Origin: Pseudomonas frederiksbergensis | GTDB taxonomy: Bacteria; Pseudomonadota; Gammaproteobacteria; Pseudomonadales; Pseudomonadaceae | Assembly: GCF_003732275.1 (NCBI RefSeq) | Contig: NZ_MOBM01000038.1 | Span: forward strand, 1,357,355-1,421,354 | Length of the DNA: 64,000 nt | Direction: 5' to 3' | Shown: piece by piece, positions 33,601 through 42,075 of the stretch | Layout of the letters: every line of letters begins with the position of its first letter | Numbering within the stretch: position 1 is the stretch's first letter | Notes under the pieces: generated by a model | Told to the model about the DNA's origin: nothing | Seen by the model: the letters and a program-made list of their open reading frames with translations, nothing else | Databases searched by the model: none | Translations under genes and position numbers: made by a program

Positions 33601-35471
33601 GAGAGGTCGATCTTGTCGGCGGTGATATCGAAATCGGTGATGAGGTCGCCAAGGTTGGCGCCGCCGGTGTTGTAGTTGCGGTAACTGTCCAGGCGATTGG
33701 AGAACACAAAGATGTCAGCACCAAAGCCACCGGTGAGGGTGTCCATACCGGCACCGCCATCGAGCTTGTCGTCGCCCGCGCCGCCACTGAGGTTGTCGTT
33801 ACCCGCCAGGCCGAGGAGGGTGTCGGCCGAATCGCTGCCCAACAGCGAGTCGTTGCCGCTGGTGCCGGTGATCACCCGATTAAAGATGAAGTTATTGGCC
33901 GTCAGGGTGCTGGTCAGGTTACCCGAGAGGATCAGCTCGAAACGATTGCCACTGGCGTCGGCATCGTAGTCCTTGATGTAGGTGCGGTCGCTGCTGGCGC
34001 TGTAGCTGACCTGCAGGGTGCCGCCATGGCCATTGCCCAGGCCGGTGAAACCGAGGCCGGCGAGGTCGATCTTGTCCTGGGTGACGTCGAAGTCGGTGAT
34101 GGTGTCATCGAAGCTTGCGGTGGCGTTGCGGTAACTGTCGGACTGAGCGGCGAAACGGAACGTATCGGCGCCAGTGCCGCCGGTGAGTTTGTCGATGCCT
34201 GCACCACCCACCAGAATGTCGCCACCGGCCCCGCCATTGATGGTGTCGTTGCCGGCACCGCCGTAGAAAATCTCGCTGGCGGCGCTGCCCAGCAGGGTGT
34301 CGTTGCCAGCCGTACCTTGCACGGTGATCATCGGCACCGTGTCGCTGACGTAGCTGCCGTCACCATAGACCAGCGTGGCACCCTTGCTGGTATGGCTGAT
34401 GGTGTTGCCGATAATGGCGTTGCGATCAGTGCCGTCTTCGTTGCGTTCGGCGACGCCGTAGGTCGACAGGTCGCTGCCGATGATGATGTTGCCCTGGATC
34501 GTGTTATCGCTGCCGTTGAAGTACATGCCGGACACGCCCAGGGTGTCGTTGTAGGACTGGATGATGATCTCCGGTACGGCGCCACCCAGGGAATTGTTGT
34601 TGAGCGTGTTGTCGATGATCTCGACATGGTTACTGCCGTAGATGCGTATCCCGGCGCTGGTGTTGTCGTGGATATTGACGTCGCTGACGATCACCTCGCT
34701 GGACAGCTTGATCAGCACCCCTTCGGCGCCGTTGCCGTACACCTCGCCACCGATGATGGTGATGTTGCTGGGGGAGGGGATGTCCTCGCTGCCGCGCTGG
34801 ATCACGATGCCATTGCCGCCGTTGTCGTAGGCGACGTTATTGGTCATGGTGAAATCGTGGGTGCTGGTGACGATGTTGAAACCGTGGCGGTCGTTGTCGT
34901 AGGCGATGTTGTTTTCGAAGGTGCTGTTGCTGAGGAAGTCAGCAACGAAGCCGTCCAGGCCGTTGCCGTGGGACACGCTGTTCTTGATGACCATGTTGAC
35001 GGTCTGCTCGTGGGGGTCGAAACCGTACCCGGAGCAATTCTTGATCTCGACGCTGTCGAGGGTGACGTTGGAGTCGTAGCCTGCTTCGCCGGGAATGTAG
35101 CCGTTGAACCAACCGTCGATCTTGCCCGTGGTGCTGTCACGGTTGCCGTCGATGGTGAGGTTGCTGACGCCGAAGTCGTGGGTTTCCTCGCCATAGGCGG
35201 AGCGGATGACCCCCGTGATCTTGGTGTCGGAGCCGTCAGCCACCTTGACGGTGGTTGCGCCCATGCCGTCGCCGTACAGGTAGACGTTGCTCTTGAGCAT
35301 CAGGCAACCGTCGGAGGGTTCCTCACCTCCCGAAACGATATAAGTTCCGGTCGGCATATACACCTGCCCACCGCCTGCGGCGGCCGCCGCATTGATTGCA
35401 CTTTGTATCGCCGCCGTGTCGTCAGTGATGCCATCTCCTTTGGCGCCAAAATTTTGTACATTGAAAATCAT
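30639..35471 (-). CDS. psmE: secreted mannuronan C5-epimerase / SGNH acetylesterase-like RTX protein
   Basis: A 1610-residue modular exoprotein. Residues 1-~385 are an AlgE-type A-module (parallel beta-helix) with Tyr149, Asp152 and His154 in YGFDPHEQT, plus Asp173 and His196, the same positions as the AlgE active site. Two RTX R-modules follow (~390-690), then a cadherin/He_PIG-like domain (~695-790; NHAPVV...FTGTPTS), and a third R-module (~795-940). An SGNH-hydrolase domain (~945-1205) has Ser960 in GQSN, GIVWGQGEE and Asp1178/His1181 in DDVWHLH. C-terminal serralysin-type RTX repeats complete it. Type I secretion is expected. The layout matches the reported P. syringae PsmE (combined epimerase and O-acetylhydrolase). 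No secretion genes lie nearby. It converts mannuronate to guluronate in alginate and probably deacetylates it. Confidence 0.9.
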   Translation of the reverse strand: MIFNVQNFGAKGDGITDDTAAIQSAINAAAAAGGGQVYMPTGTYIVSGGEEPSDGCLMLKSNVYLYGDGMGATTVKVADGSDTKITGVIRSAYGEETHDFGVSNLTIDGNRDSTTGKIDGWFNGYIPGEAGYDSNVTLDSVEIKNCSGYGFDPHEQTVNMVIKNSVSHGNGLDGFVADFLSNSTFENNIAYDNDRHGFNIVTSTHDFTMTNNVAYDNGGNGIVIQRGSEDIPSPSNITIIGGEVYGNGAEGVLIKLSSEVIVSDVNIHDNTSAGIRIYGSNHVEIIDNTLNNNSLGGAVPEIIIQSYNDTLGVSGMYFNGSDNTIQGNIIIGSDLSTYGVAERNEDGTDRNAIIGNTISHTSKGATLVYGDGSYVSDTVPMITVQGTAGNDTLLGSAASEIFYGGAGNDTINGGAGGDILVGGAGIDKLTGGTGADTFRFAAQSDSYRNATASFDDTITDFDVTQDKIDLAGLGFTGLGNGHGGTLQVSYSASSDRTYIKDYDADASGNRFELILSGNLTSTLTANNFIFNRVITGTSGNDSLLGSDSADTLLGLAGNDNLSGGAGDDKLDGGAGMDTLTGGFGADIFVFSNRLDSYRNYNTGGANLGDLITDFDITADKIDLSAMGFTGLGDGKNNTVYVVLNSAGTKTYIKSLTADANGNRFEVALDGNYLDKLTSANFVFATSPTVNHAPVVATALLDQNATENTPFSYAVPATSFTDPDNDSLSYTVTLADGSALPAWLSFNATNLTFTGTPTSTASGNYNVLVKAMDPTGASVSDSFALAVADAPANTITGTNNAETLNGTAGADLILGLGGNDTIKAGTGADTVDGGAGRDSLYGGDGADTFRYTNALDSYRDYDTGGITATDTIYDFTAGVDKIDVSGLGFLGLGDGSNGTLYITLNAAGDKTYIKSAEADADGNRFEIALNGNYLNTLTASDFVFGESTQQDILYLPTLGQSNARLLRMTEDDNQSGTSMLVNDLDRYTPYDVRSQFTDADGNGIDIAVGGSTVTGLSTLSAEELKLCWWLTDTNQPGAALLRAVTLLRDQLTELQSIDNVTMGIVWGQGEEAAQEIGRATDKAAAAAAYKAATLKVFDYLHAQFGNFNVYMMETGHYEQDAARARGYSEEKIASIVEGVGYVRAAQEAIAAERADVKLAVDYSDLPLRYEVDPLAYPDDVWHLHEESAEIVGQRLADYIANDLGFQGNPNDNNSVQDIFDNAQNMISGTDQADTLVGSSGNDTLDGHLGADTMTGGNGNDVYVVDNAFDRVVETNTSTSQIDTVQASVSWTLGANLENLVLTGVSDINGTGNERHNFITGNAANNVLNGAAGDDSMSGGDGNDTYYVDNADDAVIEINSNAVSGGIDSVHSSLAAYTLGNNVERLYIDSTGAANGTGNALDNTLFAGAGNNVLDGRDGNDTVSFERALSGVTVNLSTSAQQNTVSSGLDTLKFLENVTGSAYADSLSGNSAANVLNGGAGNDTLVGGSGDDRLIGGAGTDNLTAGTGADTYAFGALSDMGVGALRDVINGFKSTEGDLLDFTGLDANPLTTAVDAFTFIGSNAFDPADATGQLRFADGILYGSVDVDATPEFEIQLVGVQELHISDFTVLG

Positions 35472-35754
35472 GAGCTTATCTCCGTATCAGGCGAAAACCT
35501 CGGTAGATGCCAATATTCCATCGACAGCTACCGTGTTATGACCCAGCGGAGGGCAAAAGTTGTGACCGCGTATCGGGGAAGTGTCAAAAAACTGGACTAA
35601 CTGATTAGCGGTTGCGAGGTGTTTTGAGGTGTTTTGAAAAAATAACGTTCTGTTGACGTTTGCTTAGGGGTGTCCGTTGGTCGTGCCAGGGGGGACGAAG
35701 GTGCAGGGCGCAGTTCGAATGAAGGCGACTGTTTTTTCTTAAAGGAGATTGGAC

Positions 35755-35919
35755 ATGACCAAGCGACAGGAACCGCATCACGGCTTTTCCGACGACCCTC
35801 AAAAAGTTAAAGAGGCAGGGCGTAAAAGCGAACAAAACGCCAATGTGGCAACCGACAAGGTGGAGAAAGCTCGAATCGGCGGGCAGCATAGTCATGGGGG
35901 AACACGCGGAGAACGATGA
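35755..35919 (+). CDS. small KGG/YciG-like stress protein
   Basis: A 54-residue hydrophilic protein with a strong AAAGGAGA site upstream. HGFSDDPQKVKEAGRKSEQ and RIGGQHSHGGTRGER match the general-stress KGG/YciG pattern (F-x-x-D-x-x-K-x-x-E-A-G-x-K ... GGQHS-x-GG), although the first repeat has Ser-Glu where Gly-Gly is usual. Family members are small, disordered, stress-induced proteins of unknown mechanism. It is a single gene with no operon partner. Confidence 0.72.
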   Translation: MTKRQEPHHGFSDDPQKVKEAGRKSEQNANVATDKVEKARIGGQHSHGGTRGER

Positions 35920-36033
35920 TATACCTGCTCGACCTGCTGATGCCTATGTCAGCAGGTCGCAGGCCAGCCAGCCGCAAATGCAATGACCATTGCACACTCG
36001 AGGGCTGATTGCAGACTCCCTAGAGAGGGATTG

Positions 36034-36294
36034 TCATACATCGATCTGCAATTCCAGATCGCCGTTGTCCAAATTGCGCGTGTGAGCGACTGTGCCGGTC
36101 AGGTGTTCTTTTGATGAAAGAGAAATGGTCAAGGAATGCGCTTTGTATAGGTCATCTGGCACTGGGGATAGCACCTGCACCTGAAAAGCGCCCGGCGTGA
36201 TGGGCGTAATGACGACATTGCATTCAACGCTTTTCACGATTGGGCCTAGTAGGGTGTCATGCATGTAATTCAAGCGTGCGGTGGTAGCAGTCAT
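36034..36294 (-). CDS. hypothetical protein, 86 residues
   Basis: A small acidic protein with no signal peptide or membrane helix. Alternating hydrophobic/polar segments (NVVITPITPGAFQVQVLSP, LTISLSSKEHLTG, DLELQIDV) suggest an all-beta fold. AAGGA lies 8 bp before the ATG. It is just outside the left boundary of the repeat-flanked island. I do not recognise the family. Confidence 0.6.
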   Translation of the reverse strand: MTATTARLNYMHDTLLGPIVKSVECNVVITPITPGAFQVQVLSPVPDDLYKAHSLTISLSSKEHLTGTVAHTRNLDNGDLELQIDV

Positions 36295-36646
36295 GGCGAT
36301 GTCCTTGATGCGTACAGGGCCTGAGTGTTGGCCCCACCTATGCGCTAGACGGCACGTTCGACATTGAGTTCAACGCTAAAGGCTGACGGTCTATTTCATG
36401 GCAAAGGCTTGGCATGCGCGTCTTAGAGTATTCGATTGCGTTAGCCAAAAGTCTCGCCGGTGAGCGACCTCATTCCCGTGTCATGAACGCCCTTGGGAAG
36501 TTTGAGACCCGTTAGCCAGAAACCAGGTTAGAGTGTTCATCAATGTCTATTCATAAGGTCCCTCCACTCGATTCGCGTAGTCGCGCCAAGCGGTTCCAGC
36601 GAACGAACCGGGCAAAAAAAACCGTATATCAATCGTTATATGAAGA
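36295..36646. other. intergenic; contains left end of the long repeat
   Basis: No gene is supported. Repeat homology with the distal copy begins at about 36501, after which the sequence is the conserved leader of the dTMP-kinase-like gene. A 33-codon frame at 36414-36515 ends just inside the repeat and could be a host-gene tail. Confidence 0.5.
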
Positions 36647-37465
36647 ATGAATCGTCCGCTGTTTGTTTCTCTAGATGGGCCCAAGGGAGCCGGCAAAACC
36701 ACACTGTTGGAGGCCGTTACGAAAGTACTGAGGGCAGACAACAAAAAGGTGATCCGACTTTGCGAGAAAAAAAGCGATCCCTATAGGGGTGAAACAATGA
36801 CCCTCGTGAACAAACTCGTCAGAAGTCCCACCCGGGATTTGGAGTTGGAGGTTTGTGAGCGCTTTGCTGATAGCCGTACCTGGATTTCCCAGCACGTGCT
36901 GGCTAAACAGCCACCAGGCAGCATCATCTTGATCGATCGCTGGTACCCGTCTGATGCCGCGTTTCGCCGGATAATCCCGTTTGCAGAGATTCTACAGTTA
37001 AACATTGATCGAAACGTGCGAGTGCCAGACCTGCATGTCGGGGTTGTCACCGCCCCTGATATTTCATGGGCGAGGGCAGCGGCACGACGGCGTGGGCTGA
37101 GCAGTACTGTGATCCATAAGCTGGAAGAACATGTCGCTTGTACCAAGGCGTTCGAGCGAGCGATTGCAGATCACGGCTGGGTTTTATGCCGTAATGAAGG
37201 AACGATCGAAGACGCAACGATGCAGGTGATTTCTGAGATCTATAGAGTCCTTCGATGCCCCGTAGGCGAAGTTCGCTGCGCCGGCCTTGATGCGGTTGAG
37301 ATAGCCGTAGATATAGATCGTTAGCAGGATCGAAGGGGTGATTTGTCGCCGCAGCGGTAGCCGGCTGATGCTTTGATCTGGGTGCCCGTCATCGAACCCT
37401 AGCCGAAGGTTCCCGGGGTGGGTCTTACCTGATCAGACGGTTCGAGTGTCGTTTGCTGGAGCTGG
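36501..37465 (+). repeat. left copy of ~965-bp direct repeat
   Basis: This segment matches 56504-57466 in the same orientation with few mismatches and one 3-bp indel (GTT at about 37298). Homology starts at TTTGAG(A/G)CCCGTTAGCC and ends at GTTTGCTGG(A/G)GCTGG. It contains the whole dTMP-kinase-like gene with its leader and about 140 bp downstream. The pair brackets a 19-kb accessory region. Confidence 0.92.
36647..37324 (+). CDS. dTMP-kinase-like P-loop protein (copy 1)
   Basis: A 225-residue nucleoside-monophosphate-kinase-like NTPase. The Walker A motif is GPKGAGKTTL (11-20), a DRWYPSDAAFR motif (97-107) corresponds to the DR(Y/F/H) motif of thymidylate kinase, and the lid-like region is Arg-rich (RAAARRRGL). 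It is similar in size to dTMP kinase, but too diverged to assign the housekeeping role. A second copy at 56650 differs by a handful of mostly conservative changes. It is carried inside the long direct repeat and is probably a cargo or marker gene of that element. Confidence 0.75.
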   Translation: MNRPLFVSLDGPKGAGKTTLLEAVTKVLRADNKKVIRLCEKKSDPYRGETMTLVNKLVRSPTRDLELEVCERFADSRTWISQHVLAKQPPGSIILIDRWYPSDAAFRRIIPFAEILQLNIDRNVRVPDLHVGVVTAPDISWARAAARRRGLSSTVIHKLEEHVACTKAFERAIADHGWVLCRNEGTIEDATMQVISEIYRVLRCPVGEVRCAGLDAVEIAVDIDR

Positions 37466-37775
37466 CGAAAGAACCAGCGAGCCGACCAGCATCAGTCTGT
37501 GGCAACAGGTTTTCGAACGCATGGGGTTAACGCTTCAGGTCCTGGCGAGTGGCTGTTGTGGAATGTCCGGCACCTGTGGCCATGAGACCCGAAAGGTTGA
37601 AACGGCCAACACGATATACCGCAAGTCTTGGCAGCCTTTAGTTGCGCGGCATGGTGGAGAAGGGCGCTTGGTGGCGGATGGTTATTCCTGCAGAAGCCAG
37701 GTCCAGCGACAAGATGGACGCTTGATACTGCATCCTCTGCAGGTTCTTCTTGCTCATTTGCGGGAGGGACAGTGA
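37466..37775 (+). pseudogene. 3' fragment of a YdiJ-type FAD/Fe-S oxidoreductase
   Basis: About 100 residues homologous only to the C-terminal end of the ~1000-residue YdiJ/D-2-hydroxyacid dehydrogenase family: SGCCGMSGTCGHETRKVE, SWQPLV, GYSCRSQVQR and HPLQVLLAHL. The cysteines belong to the CCG Fe-S module. Coding homology begins where the direct repeat ends (about 37466), so the rest of the gene is missing from here. Confidence 0.78.
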
Positions 37776-37813
37776 ACAGGCTTGAGCCAAATGGGGTGCC
37801 CACCCGCCGCCCC

Positions 37814-39136
37814 TTATAGAGCCTTGCTGGAATCAAGCAAATTGCGGAAGCCAAAGCGCGACCACAGCGGATCGAAAGACAATCGCCTGCTCATCGCCCG
37901 AACAACAACTGCTTTTGCCGCCAGGCCGGTGCGCTGGTTGGGGAAAAGCACTTCGGTCGGCCGGAAGCGGGCGATGCCGTAGGCGGCGGCAATACGCTGG
38001 CGTTGCTGGCCCCGGACAAGCGCTTGCTGAAAACTGCTTTCGCGCTGCTGCAGCCCCAGCACATAGCCGACGCCCGCCTGGAAATCGCCTCCATGGGCCT
38101 GCCACCAGGCTGCGATCAACTGCGGGTCGGGCCAGGGCAGATTCTCATCGGGGTCCATGGCGACATTAGCGTCCTCAGGGTCGTCGTTCGGGCCGGCATC
38201 GAAATCCGGCAGGTCCTGCAATTCCAGATCGAGCAGCGCCAGGTCAGCGCCAGTGATCAGGCTGAAAGCTTCGCCAGCGACGCGGGCATGAGGCAGGTCG
38301 CTCATCTGCTGGATCAGCCAGGGCACGCTGACCGGATCGCCCAGCAGCCCAACGGCCTGGATGCCAATGCGCTGCTGCTCGGGGTTCTGTATCAATTGGC
38401 GTATCCAGGCGATGCTGTTTTCACGCTTTTGCCAAGCCAGCAATACACAGAGCGCGCGGTACTGGAACTCGCCCGGTTGCTCGGCGAACTGGCGCAGCGA
38501 CTCCAGCGCTTCCTCATCGGCCATCTGTGCGGTAGCCCAGTTGGCCCAGAAGCGCGTGGCTGTGTCCGTGTGTTGACGGTGGGCGCGAATTGCCGGCATC
38601 AGGTCGCGACGGCGCAACTCGCCGGCAGTACGGGCCGCGCGTGCCAGGACGCTTGGGTCGGCGTGGGAAAGTCCGGTAAGCAGGGCAGGGGCAGGGTCGT
38701 GGCGGTGCATGCCACAGGCGGCGAGGCCGAGGCGGTGGAACAGGGGATCAGGGGAGGCGAGCATGCGGTCGATCCAGGGCGATACCCACTCCCAGTCGAG
38801 CCAACCCAAGGCCATCAGATAACCGCGCTCCGTTTCCACGGTACTGCGCAAGTGCTCGCTGAGCCGTGACAACACCTGCGCGTTACCCGCCTCGAAGGCC
38901 AGTACCGCACTGGCGAACATCTCGCCGATGGCGTGTGGGCTGAGTTGGGTCAGCAGAGTTTCCAGGCCGGTGGTGCCGGCGATTCGAAGGCCGTCGAGGT
39001 GGGCGTCGATGCGGTTGTCGAGGGTGCTGAGGTCGTCCAGATCGTAATGCGGCGCGCGCTGGGCATAGTCACGCAGGACGGCGAGGAAGCCGGCTTCTTC
39101 GGCGTGTTGGTCGATCATTGGTGAGATTGGGACCAT
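37814..39136 (-). CDS. TIGR02270-family HEAT-like protein (T6SS-associated)
   Basis: A 440-residue all-helical HEAT-repeat-like protein. Family features include APHYDLDDLSTLDNRIDAHLDGLRIAG near the N-terminus, repeated ALGWLDW, GDPVSVPWLI, and the C-terminal ITGADLALLDLEL and RFRPTEVLFP blocks. It is paralogous to the protein at 48.2-49.5 kb (same domain order). TIGR02270 proteins recur in T6SS effector clusters beside VgrG, DUF2169 and PAAR genes, with no defined biochemistry. This copy stands alone, convergent with the ydiJ fragment, suggesting it was separated from its operon. Confidence 0.8.
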   Translation of the reverse strand: MVPISPMIDQHAEEAGFLAVLRDYAQRAPHYDLDDLSTLDNRIDAHLDGLRIAGTTGLETLLTQLSPHAIGEMFASAVLAFEAGNAQVLSRLSEHLRSTVETERGYLMALGWLDWEWVSPWIDRMLASPDPLFHRLGLAACGMHRHDPAPALLTGLSHADPSVLARAARTAGELRRRDLMPAIRAHRQHTDTATRFWANWATAQMADEEALESLRQFAEQPGEFQYRALCVLLAWQKRENSIAWIRQLIQNPEQQRIGIQAVGLLGDPVSVPWLIQQMSDLPHARVAGEAFSLITGADLALLDLELQDLPDFDAGPNDDPEDANVAMDPDENLPWPDPQLIAAWWQAHGGDFQAGVGYVLGLQQRESSFQQALVRGQQRQRIAAAYGIARFRPTEVLFPNQRTGLAAKAVVVRAMSRRLSFDPLWSRFGFRNLLDSSKAL

Positions 39137-39600
39137 GACGTCTCTGAGCTGGTGTCTGTTTTCAAAGGAATGTCCGTCAGGGAGCGCTTCCCTGTTTGTT
39201 ACGGAACCAGGTTCCCGAAGAAATAACGTTTACCTACTTCAAATTGTATGGGTGTGGGGTTCTCCATGTACTGGTCTAAAATGGCTGCCGCATTGAGGGG
39301 TTGAAACTCGCCGTTTTTTTTCCGTAGAAACTGGAGCAGTCAACTCCAGAATACACCTCAAATTTGCGTCGCCAAATCAGGAAGTTGCTCCAATCAATCC
39401 AGTCGTCAGTGCCTTGGGGAGGCTAGAGCACAACTCCGTCGCTCATTTGAGGAAACTGTTCAAATGCGGGCTCTGATCTTCGCGTTGTCGGCTGATGCTC
39501 AATTCGATTTCCTGCATCCGCCGTTGCATCCTGGCGCTGGTGAAATTACGATCGAGAATGTCACTGCTATGCTTGGGGTATCTCGAAAGGAATCGACACC
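39137..39600. other. intergenic, nothing recognised
   Basis: AT-richer spacer between the TIGR02270 gene and the 70-residue ORF. A small CTGGAG/CTCCAG stem lies near 39331-39349. No coding frame with a ribosome site was found before 39601. Confidence 0.4.
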
Positions 39601-39813
39601 ATGCCAAGCGATTATTCACTGTCGGATGTGCTGGAAAGGCTGTACGAAAACCAGCAGGCTGAGGCGGCCGTTATGGAGTTGACACTGCTGGTTGAGGAGC
39701 AAGGGACACAGGAAGTGGGCGGAAATGTACGTGGTGCACTGTGGACCATGGGTGAAAACGCTGGCCATATCAAACAAGGCCTGGCTCGTTTGAAGAAATT
39801 GGACATCGATTAA
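39601..39813 (+). CDS. hypothetical small protein, 70 residues
   Basis: A hydrophilic, mostly helical protein (SLSDVLERLYENQQAEAAVM, LTLLVEEQGTQEVGGNVRGA) with no signal peptide. AAAGGAA precedes the ATG. I do not recognise the family. Codon use and the ribosome site support a real gene. Confidence 0.6.
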   Translation: MPSDYSLSDVLERLYENQQAEAAVMELTLLVEEQGTQEVGGNVRGALWTMGENAGHIKQGLARLKKLDID

Positions 39814-39917
39814 CCGATTGCACACCCAAGTCCCATCGACAGTCATATCGGGATAAATTCGGGAGGCCAGTCCAGTTCGGCCGTTGCCCTCCGGCAGGCT
39901 GGTGTGCGGCGAGTAGG

Positions 39918-40103
39918 GTCAACCTGGTGGCCCTGGCGCTGCTCTGCACCAGCAAGCTGGCCCTCGACGAGCGCGCCCTGGCGCGGGTGCTCGACCTCTA
40001 CCTGGCGCTGCTGCGCCGCGTGCAGGCGCAGCGCGAAACGCCAGGACGGCGGCAGACGGCGAGCCGGGAACTATCGGAAAAGTTCCCCGCTCTTATTAAT
40101 TAG
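39918..40103 (+). pseudogene. 3' fragment of an unidentified GC-rich gene
   Basis: An open frame without a plausible start gives a helical C-terminus (LVALALLCTSKLALDERALA, RVLDLYLALLRRVQAQRE) ending at TAG 40101-40103. GC content rises sharply here and stays high through the kinase gene, suggesting that the fragment and kinase arrived together and the 5' part was lost at about 39.9 kb. The family is not recognised. Confidence 0.4.
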
Positions 40104-40181
40104 AGACCCGATCCGACGGGTGACATTCGGCCCGACAGTATCGGCGATACCCCCAATCAGCGGCTGCGCACGGATTCTTCC

Positions 40182-41780
40182 ATGGACGAACGATTACCCG
40201 AGATACCCGGCTATAGCGTGCATAGCCGACTTGGCAAGGGTGGGATGGCCGAAGTCTACCTGGCAACCCAGGAGTCGCTGCACCGCAAGGTGGCGGTGAA
40301 GGTACTGCTCAGTGCCAATGACGAGGCGTTCAGCAAGCGCTTCATCCGCGAGGGACATATCGTCGCCTCGTTGCACCACCCCACCATCATCACCATCCAC
40401 GACATCAACAGACTGGCCGATGGCCACTATTACCTGGCCATGGAGTTCGTCGCCGGCGGCGATCTGACCCGGCACAAGGGCGAGGTGTTCGAGCCGAGGC
40501 GCGCCCTGGATATCGTCCGGCAGATCGCCACCGGCCTCGCCGTGGTGCATGAGCAGGGCCTGATCCACCGCGATATCAAGCCGGCGAACATCCTCTTCCG
40601 CAGCGACGGCACGCCGGTGATCACCGATTTCGGCATCGCCAAGGCGCTGGAGATGGACAGCGAGCTCACCGGGCTCGGCATCGCGGTCGGCAGCCCGGCC
40701 TACAGCAGCCCGGAACAGGCGCAGTGCCAGCCGCTGGATATCCGCACCGACATCTACAGTCTGGGCGTCATCCTCCTGGAGATGCTCATCGGCACCAATC
40801 CGTTCCGCGGCGCCAGCTATACCCAGACCGTGATGAACCACGTGCAGATGCCGCCGCCGAGCTTGCCGGCGCACATCAGCCCGTACAAGGCGGTGCTCGA
40901 GCGGATGCTGGCGAAGGACCCCAACCAGCGCTTCGCCGACTGCCGGGCGCTGCTGCAGGCACTCGATGAGCTGGACCAGCCAGAGCAACCGGACGAACCG
41001 GACGAACCGGACGAGCCCAGCGAGGTGGAGCTGGAATCTACCCGCTTCGCGCCGGCCCTGATCGATCCTGCGCCGCCCCAGGCCGAGGCCGAGCCCGCCC
41101 GCCGGCGCAGCCCGAACAGGCGCCTGGCGCTGTGGGCACTCGGCAGCCTGCTGCTGCTCGGCGCTGCCAGCGGCACCGGCCTGTACCTGCAGCAGCGGAT
41201 CGAGATCGCCGAGCTGCTGACACGTGGCGAACAGCGCCTGGCGGCGGGCCAGCTGGTCGAGCCGGCGCAGGACAATGCCGAGTATTTCTTCAACCAGGCC
41301 TTGCAGCTCGACGAAGCCAGCGCGGAGGCCCGGCAAGGACTGCAACGGGTAGCCGCGGCGCGGATCGCCGGCTACCGGCAACTGGCCGAGCAGCGCATTG
41401 CCGAAGAACACCTGCTGGAGCCCGAGGATGACAGTGCGGTGTTCTATTACCGGCAGATACTCGGCCTGGCGCCGAGGCACGCCCAGGCGCTGGCCGGGTT
41501 GAACCAGGTGGCGCTGCTCTACGCCGAGATGAGCGAAAGCGCGTATGCCAAGGGCAATCACGACCTGGCGCGGGCCTATATCAAGCATGGCCTGGAAGCC
41601 CGTCCGGACAGCCCCGAACTACTCGCACTCCGGGACCAGCATGAGCAGCGCACACGCAGTCGCCAAGCGCCGCGCCCGTCCGCTGCGCCGCGTTCCCCGC
41701 CGCCCTCGGCACCTCAATCGACCGACGAGCAGGCGGAACAGCCGAATGCGGTCAAGCGCCTGTGGAACAGGCTCTTTTGA
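40182..41780 (+). CDS. Hanks-type serine/threonine protein kinase (T6SS Stk/PpkA-like)
   Basis: A 532-residue membrane-anchored kinase. The catalytic domain (10-270) has the glycine loop RLGKGGMAEVY, Lys40, Glu57, the catalytic loop HRDIKPAN (Asp131), DFGIA (Asp149) and activation-segment GSPAYSSPEQ. An acidic linker contains tandem PDE-P repeats. One transmembrane helix follows (about 312-332; ALWALGSLLLLGAASGTGLY), then a TPR-like helical periplasmic region and a Pro/Ser tail. Such kinases control T6SS assembly through FHA proteins, and a TagH-like FHA gene lies 12 kb away in the same island. The usual partner phosphatase is not present. Confidence 0.87.
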   Translation: MDERLPEIPGYSVHSRLGKGGMAEVYLATQESLHRKVAVKVLLSANDEAFSKRFIREGHIVASLHHPTIITIHDINRLADGHYYLAMEFVAGGDLTRHKGEVFEPRRALDIVRQIATGLAVVHEQGLIHRDIKPANILFRSDGTPVITDFGIAKALEMDSELTGLGIAVGSPAYSSPEQAQCQPLDIRTDIYSLGVILLEMLIGTNPFRGASYTQTVMNHVQMPPPSLPAHISPYKAVLERMLAKDPNQRFADCRALLQALDELDQPEQPDEPDEPDEPSEVELESTRFAPALIDPAPPQAEAEPARRRSPNRRLALWALGSLLLLGAASGTGLYLQQRIEIAELLTRGEQRLAAGQLVEPAQDNAEYFFNQALQLDEASAEARQGLQRVAAARIAGYRQLAEQRIAEEHLLEPEDDSAVFYYRQILGLAPRHAQALAGLNQVALLYAEMSESAYAKGNHDLARAYIKHGLEARPDSPELLALRDQHEQRTRSRQAPRPSAAPRSPPPSAPQSTDEQAEQPNAVKRLWNRLF

Positions 41781-41952
41781 TGTGACCAGGGCACGCGGAG
41801 CCGATGCCGAGACATAAAATCTATGGTCACCCCCGTTTTTGCAATACTGATCAATGGGTGAAGTGGTCGGCTTGCTTAAATCTATCCGGCGTCTATCTGG
41901 GGCATGCCCCGCGCCACGATGAGAGTCGCGCCTGACGATCCTGAAAAATGCC

Positions 41953-41974
41953 TCGGCTTCTAAAGCCGATTTTT
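41953..41974 (+). terminator. possible rho-independent terminator after the kinase
   Basis: TCGGCTT-CTAA-AGCCGA stem followed by TTTT, about 170 bp beyond the kinase stop. Confidence 0.4.
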
Positions 41975-42075
41975 ATGTCAGGTTCTTCGCCAGGCCGGTG
42001 GGCCGTTCACGTCATCTGTTGTTCAGCTATCGCAAAACCTGAAAGGTGCTTCGTGGTACTGCAACAACCGCAGGG

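Noticed and set aside
31365..35600. 1411-codon open frame on the plus strand
   Set aside because: It is antisense to the RTX epimerase gene. Long GC-rich repeats keep the opposite strand open. Its translation is a Val/Ala/Gly-biased sequence with no family motif and no ribosome site.
36414..36515. 33-codon frame starting MRVLEYSIALAKSLAGERPH and ending just inside the left repeat
   Set aside because: A weak AAAGG lies upstream, but there is no family match, and the last codons come from the repeat. It may be a host-gene tail, but it is not supported as a gene.
40988..41020. PDEPDEPDEP micro-repeat in the kinase linker
   Set aside because: Short in-frame repeat in a disordered linker. Ordinary low-complexity sequence without evidence of a separate function.
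40194..41588. 464-codon minus-strand frame opposite the Ser/Thr kinase
   Set aside because: Shadow caused by very high GC. The plus strand encodes all kinase motifs.
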